Source of the DNA: Clostridia bacterium
GTDB lineage: Bacteria; Bacillota; Clostridia; Oscillospirales; Acutalibacteraceae
NCBI GenBank assembly: GCA_017474045.1
Contig: JAFUHX010000057.1
Span: 1-64,000, forward strand
DNA length: 64,000 bases
Reading direction: 5' to 3'
Each line of letters opens with the position of its first letter. Within the stretch, counting starts at the first letter, position 1. The translations under genes were made by a program, and so were the position numbers. The notes below the pieces were generated by a model, which searched no databases, was not told where the DNA came from, and saw only the letters and a list, made by a program, of their open reading frames with translations. Shown in pieces: positions 53,221 to 60,889 of the stretch.

Positions 53221-53424
53221 CAAGGCGAAGCCTTGTATATCATCAATTCCGCAGGAATTGCATATCATCAACCTCGAAGAGGTTGTATATCATCAATGCG
53301 AAGCATTGCATATCATCAAGCCGACGGAAATACACACCTTCGGTGTGATGAGATACAACACGGCTATGCCGTGTTGATGATATACACGCTTACGCGTGAT
53401 GATATACCAAGCCTGCCGGCTTGG
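53221..53424. repeat. Hairpin array B: nine palindromes with YATATCAT linkers
   Basis: Units: CAAGGC-gaa-GCCTTG, CAATTCC-gca-GGAATTG, CAACCTC-gaa-GAGGTTG, CAATGC-gaa-GCATTG, a decayed CAAGCCGACGG, CACACC-ttc-GGTGTG, CAACACGGC-tat-GCCGTGTTG, CACGC-ttac-GCGTG, CCAAGCC-tgcc-GGCTTGG. The first four are joined by tatatcat or catatcat. From ATGAGATA (53348-53355) on, the linker reads inverted (atgatata) and loops change from g.a to t.c type. Stems differ but are perfect, showing selection or recent copying for pairing rather than sequence. Confidence 0.85.
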
Positions 53425-53428
53425 ATAA

Positions 53429-53464
53429 AAAAAATCCGACAAGTCGAAACTTGTCGGATTTTTT
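53429..53464 (-). terminator. Terminator of the orphan gene at 53497-54222
   Basis: A 15-bp perfect stem (53429-53443 with 53450-53464) with a CGAA core loop and T-run on both strands. Confidence 0.8.
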
Positions 53465-53496
53465 GTGTTTACAGCTTAAAATGGCAACAATATGAA

Positions 53497-54222
53497 TCAA
53501 TATAAAATTGCAAAATTTTCCTTTATTTCAAAAAACAATTTTACTACAGAACATTCAGAATTATCAGAAAGTCTGCCATCAAGAATGAATTCATAAATGC
53601 CTTTCTTCCTTTTAAAAATAAAAATACATTCAGAACCGCATTCATAACGCATTAAACTTTTCCTCAAGACTGTTGTTAGCATTTTTGATTCATTATTAAA
53701 TATTACAAAAGAATCAGCAGATAAATCAATATCATTAACATTTCGCAATCTGATATTGTTATTTCTTATAATATTGCCGTTTTCAATTACGTTATCAAAT
53801 AATTCTTTTAAATTGTTTTCTACAACAAAAAAACTATCGTATTTAATCAGAGACGGAAGACAATATTTATTCTCTATCCACTCTTTATAAAATTCAGGAC
53901 CTATACAAAATGATTTGTCTTTTGATATTATGTACGATGATTTAATATGTTTTTTAATTTTCGAAAAAACTAAATTCAGAATCGGGTCATCATTCTCAAT
54001 AATAAATGTAGCACATTGAAGTTGATTTAGTGTATAGAAACACGGAATAAAATTTATATATGTTTCGTCATTATTGCCGAAATAAAATGTTGGCAAACCT
54101 TTTGTTATCGCTTTTATATCATCATAATCTGCGTTGATACATTTAACATCATATTCGGAAAATATATTTAATATATTCTTCAAATCATTATCATTAAGAT
54201 ATGTATAGATAATTTTGCCCAT
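53497..54222 (-). CDS. Orphan protein between two hairpin arrays
   Basis: 241 aa; AGGTGAT ahead of the ATG at 54222. A soluble mixed alpha/beta protein (GKIIYTYLNDNDLKNILNIF..., GLPTFYFGNNDETYINFIP...). I recognise no family, signal peptide or membrane helix. It is rich in Asn, Ile and Lys, and its codons are more AT-rich than those of neighbours, which points to acquisition. It has its own consensus-like promoter right at the edge of array C and its own terminator next to array B, so it is a self-contained cassette. Confidence 0.7.
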   Translation of the reverse strand: MGKIIYTYLNDNDLKNILNIFSEYDVKCINADYDDIKAITKGLPTFYFGNNDETYINFIPCFYTLNQLQCATFIIENDDPILNLVFSKIKKHIKSSYIISKDKSFCIGPEFYKEWIENKYCLPSLIKYDSFFVVENNLKELFDNVIENGNIIRNNNIRLRNVNDIDLSADSFVIFNNESKMLTTVLRKSLMRYECGSECIFIFKRKKGIYEFILDGRLSDNSECSVVKLFFEIKENFAILY

Positions 54223-54239
54223 ATTATCACCTAAGGTTC

Positions 54240-54268
54240 ATTGTATAACAACAAACCTTAAAAGTCAA
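54240..54268 (-). promoter_or_regulatory. Promoter of the orphan gene
   Basis: Minus strand: TTGACT (54268-54263), 17-base spacer, TACAAT (54245-54240). Transcription would start about 11 bases before the ATG. The -35 ends 7 bases from array C. Confidence 0.65.
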
Positions 54269-54274
54269 ATTTGT

Positions 54275-54447
54275 TTGCCCGGAGGGCAACTTCGTCGTGC
54301 CGTAGGCACACTTCATTGCGTCAGCACTTCATTTGCCGTAAGGCAACTTCATTCGTTTATGTCCGCTTTTCGGACAATGAAGTTGACAGCAAGCTGTCAA
54401 ATGAAGTACTCGCTTCGCTCATAATGAAGTTATGTCCTGCGGACATA
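54275..54447. repeat. Hairpin array C: palindromes with ACTTCAT linkers
   Basis: Units: TTGCCC-gga-GGGCAA (54275-54289), GTGCC-gta-GGCAC, TGC-gtca-GCA, TTGCC-gtaa-GGCAA, GTCCG-cttt-CGGAC (54361-54375), TTGACAGC-aa-GCTGTCAA (54383-54400), a weak CTCGCTTCGCTC unit, TATGTCC-tgc-GGACATA (54431-54447). Linkers on the left read cttcat or acttcat and on the right atgaagt, its inverse. Same design and same midway polarity switch as arrays A and B, but a different linker sequence. Confidence 0.83.
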
Positions 54448-54451
54448 AATG

Positions 54452-54482
54452 AAAAAACCTCGTTCAAAGAACGAGGTTTTTT
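54452..54482 (-). terminator. Terminator beside a duplicated tRNA 3' end
   Basis: A 14-bp perfect stem (54452-54465 with 54469-54482), abutting the copy of the tRNA-Arg 3' end at 54483-54500 exactly as the terminator at 54630-54666 abuts the real tRNA. Confidence 0.75.
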
Positions 54483-54613
54483 GGCCCGCCCAAAGGGATT
54501 TTGTCCCGGCGCTCCCGCGCCTATCGCCTCGCTTCGCTCGTTGCCCCGTCGGCGAAAACAGTCCACCGGACTGTTTTCTTCCGCTTCGCTCCCTCCTTGT
54601 TCGAATCCCTTTG
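54478..54613. repeat. Structured element with tRNA-Arg-derived arms
   Basis: Positions 54478-54500 are identical over 23 bases to 54662-54684, the 3' end of tRNA-Arg plus terminator Ts (direct repeat, 184 bases apart). The last 10 bases of this copy pair perfectly with 54604-54613, an inverted copy of the same tRNA stretch. Inside are a 10-bp perfect hairpin (54555-54564 with 54568-54577) and GC-rich CGCTTCGCTC-type repeats. Same plan as the element at 23626-23768. No gene is credible here. Confidence 0.65.
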
Positions 54614-54629
54614 TATTGCTATCCGAACC

Positions 54630-54666
54630 AAAAAGAATACGGCACACAAGGTGCCGTATTCTTTTT
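54630..54666 (-). terminator. Terminator of tRNA-Arg
   Basis: A 16-bp perfect stem (54630-54645 with 54651-54666), directly at the CCA end of the tRNA. Confidence 0.85.
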
Positions 54667-54742
54667 GGCCCGCCCAAAGGGATTCGAACCCCCATTCTCC
54701 AGAATCGGAATCTGTTGCGTTATCCAATTGCGCCATGGACGG
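54666..54742 (-). tRNA. tRNA-Arg(CCG)
   Basis: Acceptor CCGTCCA with TGGGCGG, D-arm GCGC...TGGATAACGC, anticodon loop TTCCGAT (anticodon CCG), T-loop TTCGAAT, and encoded CCA. The T-stem has two G-U pairs. Confidence 0.92.
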
Positions 54743-54791
54743 AAATATCGGCGGCAGCCTCAATGACCGCCGCCGTAATATTTTAAAAAAC

Positions 54792-55091
54792 TTATCCTTC
54801 GGCTGACAGCGCTTGCTCAAGCCAGCTGACACCAATTACCATTGCTGAATGAAGATCGTCTCTTTCAACTCGGTGAACAATTCTGTCGTTTGGCTTAAGT
54901 GTGGGGTCGTTTTTAATAAGATGAACCATTACTCTGTCTGAAACCTTTATTCCGCCTTCATCTTTTGCGGAAAGAATCTTGATGAGAAGATAGTAATCAT
55001 CGCTTAAATTGCCGTAATAGATAGTATTACCGTTTCTGACAAAGGGCATGCCCTTATACATCAGAAATTCGTTTGCTGATTTTTCTGCCAT
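54792..55091 (-). CDS. Small conserved-looking protein downstream of ireB
   Basis: 99 aa; CGGAG ahead of the ATG. Soluble (FLMYKGMPFVRNGNTIYYGNL, VSDRVMVHLIKNDPTLKPNDRIVHR, then an amphipathic helix). I recognise no named family. It starts 22 bases after ireB and shares its transcript. Confidence 0.7.
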   Translation of the reverse strand: MAEKSANEFLMYKGMPFVRNGNTIYYGNLSDDYYLLIKILSAKDEGGIKVSDRVMVHLIKNDPTLKPNDRIVHRVERDDLHSAMVIGVSWLEQALSAEG

Positions 55092-55113
55092 GTTTTACTC
55101 CGTTCTCCCGCAA

Positions 55114-55362
55114 TTATCTGTTGTTTAAATAACTTCTGACAAGCTCCTGAAGAAGCTCGTCTCTATCAACTTTTCTGATAAGGCTGCGGGCGTTATTATA
55201 TGTTGTTATATATGTCGGATCTTCTGAAAGAATATAACCGACAATCTGGTTAATAGGATTATAGCCTTTTTCAACAAGGGATTCATAAACAGTGGTCAGC
55301 ACCTCTTTCATTTCGGCGTTGTCCTCTCTGAAAAATGAAAATTCTCTAGTCTTGTCAGTCAT
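55114..55362 (-). CDS. ireB: IreB family regulatory phosphoprotein
   Basis: 82 aa from the ATG at 55362 behind GGAGGG. Signature [41 protein letters not shown] is unmistakable (UPF0297/YrzL). In Enterococcus faecalis IreB is phosphorylated on N-terminal threonines by the PASTA kinase IreK and controls cell-wall stress responses; the N-terminus here has Thr at positions 2 and 5. No PASTA kinase is in the window. Confidence 0.93.
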   Translation of the reverse strand: MTDKTREFSFFREDNAEMKEVLTTVYESLVEKGYNPINQIVGYILSEDPTYITTYNNARSLIRKVDRDELLQELVRSYLNNR

Positions 55363-55394
55363 AACAGACCCTCCATTCAAAATAGATTTTTATT

Positions 55395-55423
55395 ATTATA
55401 TAACATCTTGACGATTAAAACAA
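55395..55423 (-). promoter_or_regulatory. Promoter of ireB
   Basis: Minus strand: TTGTTT (55423-55418), 17-base spacer, TATAAT (55400-55395). Confidence 0.5.
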
Positions 55424-55450
55424 TGGTTTATTTAAAAATTTAATATCTTT

Positions 55451-57832
55451 TTAACTTCTCAGTGAAATTCCCATTGCTTCAAGAGCTTTAATTGAGCGTT
55501 TCATTGCAGCATCGGCTTCTTCATCAGTAAGAGTTCTGTCGGCAGCTCTCATTCTGATATTGAAAGCTACGCTCTTCATTCCCTGAGGAATCTGTGAGCC
55601 AACATAAACGTCAAACAATGCAACTTCTTCAAGAATTTTTCCAACTGCTCCTGAAATTGCCTTTTCAATCTTCTTAACGGGAATATCCTCATCGCAAACG
55701 AAAGCAAGGTCACGAGTGCTTGCAGGGAACTTGGGAAGCTGTTTATAAACTCTTTCGTCACTTCCGAATTTAAGAAGAGAAGCAAAATCAACCTGAGCAA
55801 TATAAGCCTTCGTTTCAATTTCATAGTTTGAAAGAACAACAGGATGAATTTCGCCGATTATGCCAATAACTTCACCGCCGACAGAAAGAGTTGCTGTTCT
55901 TCCGGGATGGAAGGTTGGATCATCGGTAAGTGCTTCAAATTCATAATCTTCAACACCGGTTTTATAAAGAAGCTCTTCAACGGCGCCTTTAAGAGTAAAG
56001 AAGTCGCAGCCGTCGCCATACATACCAAGAGTAACCTTTACATTTTCATCAGGAAGAGTTTCAGGTCCTTTCCAGATATATTCATTTGAAATTTCAAAAA
56101 GTGAAGCAGCAGCATTTCTGTTGTTATAGTTTCTTGAAAGAACTTCAAGCATTGACGGAATTACAGTTGTTCTCATAACGCTGGTGTCTTCACCAAGAGG
56201 ATTGGTTATAACAACGCTGTTGCGCTTTTCGCTGTTTTCAGGAAGACGGATTTTATCGTAATGCTTCGGACTGATAAATGAGAATGTTGCAATTTCATCA
56301 AAACCGCAAGCAAGCATTACAGTTGAAACAAGCTTTTCAAGCTTCTGCTCTTTTGTTAATGCTGCATTAGCAATACCTGAAAGTTGACGGTTGGGAATAT
56401 TGTGGAAACCATAGAAACGGGCAACTTCTTCAGCAATGTCTGCAACATCTTCAAGGTCAGCTCTGAAAGAAGGAATTATCAGTTTTTCGCCTTCAACCTT
56501 AATATCAAGGCGTTCAAGAATTTCTTTTTGTTCTTCAGCACTAACATCGATTCCGATAAAATCATTTGTCCACTGAGGCTTAAAGGGCAGAACATGGTCA
56601 AACTTCTTGCTGCAATCGCAGTCAATTATTCCGTTAACAACATCACCGGCGTCAAGAAGCTGAACAAGCTCAAGAGCACGCTTTAATGCCGGCATGCAAT
56701 TTGAGGGGTCAAGCTCTTTTTCATATCTTCCGGAAGCTTCTGTTCTCATTCCGAGAGCTTTAGCTGTTAAACGGGTTGTTGCACCATTGAAGCAAGCACT
56801 TTCAAAAACAATTGTGTTTGTGTCATCCATAATTCCGCTGTATTCGCCGCCCATTACACCGGCAACGGCAACAGGCTTATTAGCGTCAGCAATGACGAGC
56901 ATTTCTTCTGTAAGCTCTCTTTCAATACCGTCAAGAGTTGTTATTTTTTCGCCGGGCTTCGCTGTTCTGACAATTACCTTGTTTTCTTCAAGGAAACGAA
57001 GATCAAAAGCGTGCATAGGCTGACCGTATTCAAGCATTACGTAGTTAGTAATATCAACAATATTATTGATTGGTCTGACACCGCAGGCGCGAAGTCTTTC
57101 TCTCATCCAACGGGGAGAAGCCTTGACACGAACATTTTTCACAACGGCGCCGCAATATCTGTAGCATCTTTCACCGTTGAGAATTTCAACGCTGAGAAGC
57201 TCATTAACATCGCCCTCGCCTTCCTTAACAACAGGCTCCTTGATTATAAGAGGCTTTTTAAAGGTTGCAGCGCTCTCTCTTGCAAGGCCGATTATTGAAA
57301 GACAATCGGGTCTGTTTGAGGTAATTTCAAATTCTGTTACAGTATCATTAAGTCCGATTGCTTCACGAATGTCTATTCCGAGAGTTTTGTCGCAATCATC
57401 GCCGAGAACAAAAATTCCGTCTTCAATTGCATAGGGGAAATCATGAAGAGTCAGACCGAGCTCACCTAATGAGCAAAGCATTCCGCAGCTTTCAACACCG
57501 CGAAGCTTTCCTTTTTTTATTTTCTGACCGCCGTGAACAACACTGTTATCCATTGCAACAGGAACAACATCACCCACCTGAAGATTCTGGGCACCGGTTA
57601 CAATCTGAATGTTTTCAGAAGCGCCGACATTAACCATACAGATCCACATGTGATCTGAATCAGGGTGCCTTTCAAGAGATTCAATTTTTCCGGTTAAAAT
57701 GTTTGAAAGCTCAGCGCCCTCTTTTTCAAAGCCTTCAACCTTTGAGCCTGAAAGAGTGAGAGCATCAGCATATTCTTTATCGGTGCAGTTGAGTTCAACA
57801 TAATCACCAAGCCATTTTTTAGATAAATTCAT
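55451..57832 (-). CDS. pheT: Phenylalanine--tRNA ligase beta subunit
   Basis: 793 aa; AGGTGTC ahead of the ATG. Domains in order: N-terminal OB-fold tRNA-binding domain (about 40-150; HPDSDHMWICMVNVG), B3/B4 editing domain (about 200-375; RMRTEASGRYEKELDP), B5 domain (about 400-470), the catalytic-like core, and the C-terminal anticodon-binding FDX-ACB domain (QLPKFPASTRDLAFVCDEDIPV to the end). Forms an alpha2-beta2 enzyme with PheS, 13 bases upstream. Length is normal. Confidence 0.97.
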   Translation of the reverse strand: MNLSKKWLGDYVELNCTDKEYADALTLSGSKVEGFEKEGAELSNILTGKIESLERHPDSDHMWICMVNVGASENIQIVTGAQNLQVGDVVPVAMDNSVVHGGQKIKKGKLRGVESCGMLCSLGELGLTLHDFPYAIEDGIFVLGDDCDKTLGIDIREAIGLNDTVTEFEITSNRPDCLSIIGLARESAATFKKPLIIKEPVVKEGEGDVNELLSVEILNGERCYRYCGAVVKNVRVKASPRWMRERLRACGVRPINNIVDITNYVMLEYGQPMHAFDLRFLEENKVIVRTAKPGEKITTLDGIERELTEEMLVIADANKPVAVAGVMGGEYSGIMDDTNTIVFESACFNGATTRLTAKALGMRTEASGRYEKELDPSNCMPALKRALELVQLLDAGDVVNGIIDCDCSKKFDHVLPFKPQWTNDFIGIDVSAEEQKEILERLDIKVEGEKLIIPSFRADLEDVADIAEEVARFYGFHNIPNRQLSGIANAALTKEQKLEKLVSTVMLACGFDEIATFSFISPKHYDKIRLPENSEKRNSVVITNPLGEDTSVMRTTVIPSMLEVLSRNYNNRNAAASLFEISNEYIWKGPETLPDENVKVTLGMYGDGCDFFTLKGAVEELLYKTGVEDYEFEALTDDPTFHPGRTATLSVGGEVIGIIGEIHPVVLSNYEIETKAYIAQVDFASLLKFGSDERVYKQLPKFPASTRDLAFVCDEDIPVKKIEKAISGAVGKILEEVALFDVYVGSQIPQGMKSVAFNIRMRAADRTLTDEEADAAMKRSIKALEAMGISLRS

Positions 57833-57845
57833 TCAAGACACCTCC

Positions 57846-58865
57846 TTAAAACTGACTTAAAAATCTGACATCGTTTTCATAAAGATGACGCATATCATCA
57901 ATATTAAAGCGGAACATTACAAGTCTTTCAAGACCGATTCCGAAAGCAAAACCGCTATATTCATCAGGGTCAACACCACAGCCGCGAAGAACCTTTGGAT
58001 GAACCATTCCGCCACCGAGAATTTCGATCCAGCCTTCACCCTTACACATGGGGCAACCCTCGCCACCACAATTAAAGCAAGAAACGTCGATTTCACAGGA
58101 AGGCTCTGTGAAGGGGAAATGATGGGGACGAAGACGGATTTTCGTGTCTTCGCCATAAAGAGCTTTGGCAAAGCTTTCAAGGCAGCCTTTAAGGTCAGCC
58201 ATTGTTATTCCCTTGTCAACAACAAGACCCTCGATCTGATGGAAAATCGGAGAATGAGTTGCGTCAACAGCGTCTGAACGATAAACACGACCGGGAGCAA
58301 TCACTCTGATGGGAGGCTGCTGCTTTTCCATAACACGAATCTGACAAGGAGAAGTCTGAGTTCTCAAAAGCATATTTTCTGTGATATAGAAAGTATCCTG
58401 AGTGTCTCTTGCAGGATGATTTTTGGGAATGTTGAGAGCTTCGAAGTTATAGTAATCCCATTCAACCTCGGGACCTGAAGCAACGTTGAAGCCCATTCCG
58501 AAGAAAATATCTTTAACCTCATCAAGAACGATGGAAAGCGGATGCTTATGACCCATTGCATTTCTTTTTGCAGGAAGAGTTACGTCGATTTTTTCATCTT
58601 TAAGCTTCTGCTCAAGAACCTTTTCTTTAATGATTTGTGTTTCTTTTGAAATTTCGTTTTCAATGTCTGCACGAACTTCATTAGCCAACTGACCGATTAT
58701 GGGTCTTTCTTCAGCTGAAAGCTTGCCCATTTGTTTCAAAATAGCTGTTAATTCACCTTTTTTTCCTAAATACTTGATTCGAATTGCGTCAATTTCAGCA
58801 AGAGCAGAAACACTTTGAAGCTCTTCTTTAGCTTTTTGACGAATTGATTCCAACTGCTGTTTCAT
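57846..58865 (-). CDS. pheS: Phenylalanine--tRNA ligase alpha subunit
   Basis: 339 aa; AAAGGATG ahead of the ATG. N-terminal coiled-coil arm (1-90) then the class II catalytic domain: motif 2 [27 protein letters not shown], and motif 3 [17 protein letters not shown] Cys4 cluster ([12 protein letters not shown]) typical of many Firmicutes enzymes is present. Expression is governed by the T-box leader upstream. Confidence 0.97.
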   Translation of the reverse strand: MKQQLESIRQKAKEELQSVSALAEIDAIRIKYLGKKGELTAILKQMGKLSAEERPIIGQLANEVRADIENEISKETQIIKEKVLEQKLKDEKIDVTLPAKRNAMGHKHPLSIVLDEVKDIFFGMGFNVASGPEVEWDYYNFEALNIPKNHPARDTQDTFYITENMLLRTQTSPCQIRVMEKQQPPIRVIAPGRVYRSDAVDATHSPIFHQIEGLVVDKGITMADLKGCLESFAKALYGEDTKIRLRPHHFPFTEPSCEIDVSCFNCGGEGCPMCKGEGWIEILGGGMVHPKVLRGCGVDPDEYSGFAFGIGLERLVMFRFNIDDMRHLYENDVRFLSQF

Positions 58866-58901
58866 AAACTACATCCTTTCAAAATATATTCAGATTCGGG
58901 A

Positions 58902-59171
58902 CGAAAAAAAACAGCTCATCCCACACAATAGGGACGAAGCTGACTCCGCGGTACCACCCTAATTTTTGCCTGAAGCAAACACTCCTTGTATCTTGTTTAC
59001 GGGGATAAACCGTCTCAACCTACAACCCATTTAAGAAAACAAAAGGCTTCAGCCGAGCCGCTCCGAAGTGAACTTCGGTGAGACAGAAAACAGAACGCTT
59101 TCAGCAAAATGCGCCCCTCTCTGAGAGTTCTTTTCTCACTTACTCTCTTCATCATTGCGTTATCTTTCAGA
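58902..59171 (-). promoter_or_regulatory. T-box riboswitch, phenylalanine-specific, ahead of pheST
   Basis: The minus strand holds the conserved T-box sequence (AGGGTGGTACCGCGGAGT, 58960-58943) and a terminator stem with a U8 tract just before pheS. Upstream, Stem I carries a specifier loop that presents UUC (59072-59070) inside CCGAAG-UUC-ACUUCGG, matching Phe. Uncharged tRNA-Phe would stabilise the antiterminator and turn the operon on. Confidence 0.93.
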
Positions 59172-59200
59172 ATTTTAGCATAAATTCTTTTTTATTTCAA
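59172..59200 (-). promoter_or_regulatory. Promoter of the T-box-pheST operon
   Basis: Minus strand: TTGAAA (59200-59195), 17-base spacer, TAAAAT (59177-59172) with an upstream TG. Confidence 0.65.
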
Positions 59201-59219
59201 GAGTATTAATAAAATTTAT

Positions 59220-59247
59220 TTGAAAAAAACAAACAATGTGTTATAAT
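59220..59247 (+). promoter_or_regulatory. Promoter of nnr
   Basis: TTGAAA (59220-59225), 16-base spacer, TATAAT (59242-59247). It lies after an in-frame ATG at 59236, which supports the start at 59278. Confidence 0.6.
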
Positions 59248-59277
59248 AAAGAAAATTATTTTTTTGGAGGCTTTCTT

Positions 59278-60825
59278 ATGAGACTTCTTTCTTGTGAAGA
59301 AATGAAACAGGTTGAGCAATACACCTCTAAATTTGGTCTTAGCTATCAACGAATGATGGAAAATGCCGGCGCGGCATGCACCAGAAACATCAGAAGCATT
59401 ATTGAAAGAGAATCTTCAATGAAAAAAAGCGTTGTTGTGGTTTGCGGAAAAGGAAACAACGGCGGCGACGGCTTTGTTATTGCAAGAAAGCTCTCGGAAA
59501 ACGGCTACAATGTTTGCATTGTTCTTGCAACCGGATACCCCTCTTCTGAAGAAGCTGTTTATATGTATAAAATGGCGGTTGACCTTTCTATTTCAACAGT
59601 ATGGTATGACGCTGACAAGCAAAAGGCCGTTTCGACCATCAGAAACGCTGAGGTTATTATTGATGCTGTTTTCGGCTTCAGCTTCTACGGAGCTGTTAAA
59701 ACAGACCTTTTTGAGCTCTTTTCAGCAATGAACAACGCAACAGGTATTAAATTTTCTGTTGATATTCCCAGCGGTGTTTATTGCAACAGCGGCTATTGCG
59801 ACCCAAACTGTTTTATTGCTGACTACACTATTGCGATTTCCTCGCTGAAACCGGCTCATATTATTCACCCTGCCTGCGACTGTTGCGGCGACATTATTGT
59901 TGCCAGCATCGGTATTCCCGAAGAAAGCTTCAAATTCGTTAATAATTCAATGTTTACCCTGAGCAAAACTGAGGTTGGTCACCTTCTTCCCGCAAGAAAA
60001 GCAGTCAGCCACAAAGGCGATTTCGGTCACCTTCTTTCAATTTGCGGAAGCAGAAGAATGCCCGGCGCTGCCTATCTCGCCGCAAAAGCAGCCCTCAGAA
60101 GTGGTGTTGGCCTTGTTACAGCAGCATTTCCGAAAAGCATTTATTCAATTATGGCAAACAAGCTTAACGAAGCTCTTCTCTGGCCTCTTGATGAAAACGA
60201 AAACGGCTCTTTGAGCAAAAACGCCATTCCTGAGCTTCTTGAAAATCTTGATAAGTATTCTGCAATTGTAATCGGCTGCGGCTTAACTCAGGATGAGGGA
60301 ATTAAAGAAATTGTGGAAGCAGTTATTAAAAATTCAAAAGTTCCCGTTATTATTGACGCTGACGCAATTAACGTTATCAGCGACAATCTTGAAATTTTAA
60401 AAGAAGCCTCCTGCCCTCTCATCTTAACACCACATCCGAAAGAAATGTCGCGCCTTATTAAAATGCCCACAGATATCATTCAGTCAGACAGAATAAAATG
60501 GGCAAAAGAAACAGCTGACGCAGAAAACGTCTGTTTGGTTCTCAAAGGTTCAAACACAGTTGTTGCCCACTTTGAAAACCCAAGAGTTTATATTAATGCT
60601 TCCGGCAACAGCGGACTTTCTAAAGGCGGAAGCGGCGATGTTTTAGCCGGAATAATCGGTGCATTTTGCGCTCAGGGCATGAATACCGAAAGAGCCGCCA
60701 CCTCTGCTGTTTATATTCACGGTCATTGTGCTGACCTTGCCAGCGACAGACTTTCTCAAATGGGAATGCTTCCCACAGATGTTATTGACGAGCTTGCAAG
60801 AGTTTTCGGAGATTTTGAAAGATAA
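59278..60825 (+). CDS. nnr: Bifunctional NAD(P)H-hydrate repair enzyme
   Basis: 515 aa from the ATG at 59278 behind TGGAGG. The N-terminal half is the YjeF_N epimerase (GKGNNGGDGFVIARKL; VDIPSGV), and the C-terminal half the ADP-dependent dehydratase of the ribokinase-like fold (GDFGHLLSICGSRRMPGAA, TPHPKEMSRL, GLSKGGSGDVLAGIIGAF). Together they repair hydrated NADH and NADPH. Full-length fusion, as in most bacteria. It ends at a hairpin that also covers the next gene's ribosome site. Confidence 0.95.
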   Translation: MRLLSCEEMKQVEQYTSKFGLSYQRMMENAGAACTRNIRSIIERESSMKKSVVVVCGKGNNGGDGFVIARKLSENGYNVCIVLATGYPSSEEAVYMYKMAVDLSISTVWYDADKQKAVSTIRNAEVIIDAVFGFSFYGAVKTDLFELFSAMNNATGIKFSVDIPSGVYCNSGYCDPNCFIADYTIAISSLKPAHIIHPACDCCGDIIVASIGIPEESFKFVNNSMFTLSKTEVGHLLPARKAVSHKGDFGHLLSICGSRRMPGAAYLAAKAALRSGVGLVTAAFPKSIYSIMANKLNEALLWPLDENENGSLSKNAIPELLENLDKYSAIVIGCGLTQDEGIKEIVEAVIKNSKVPVIIDADAINVISDNLEILKEASCPLILTPHPKEMSRLIKMPTDIIQSDRIKWAKETADAENVCLVLKGSNTVVAHFENPRVYINASGNSGLSKGGSGDVLAGIIGAFCAQGMNTERAATSAVYIHGHCADLASDRLSQMGMLPTDVIDELARVFGDFER

Positions 60826-60843
60826 TTTAAAAAGTTTTATACT

Positions 60844-60889
60844 GCACCTCTTATTTGTCAACACTATTGTTGATTGAGAGGTGCTTTTT
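60844..60889 (+). terminator. Hairpin that is both terminator and ribosome-site mask
   Basis: GCACCTC (60844-60850) pairs with GAGGTGC (60878-60884), with an inner TCAACA/TGTTGA stem and T5 directly after. The 3' arm contains the GAGAGGTG ribosome site of the DUF421 gene, whose ATG follows the T-run at once. Confidence 0.7.

Noticed and set aside
53221..53424. CRISPR array
   Set aside because: The constant unit is only 8 bases, the variable parts are palindromes of 10-21 bases, polarity inverts midway and no cas genes are in the window.
54215..54835. Several overlapping frames of 100-170 codons on both strands across array C and tRNA-Arg
   Set aside because: They are composed of hairpin repeats and tRNA sequence in all frames, with no ribosome sites or protein-like composition.
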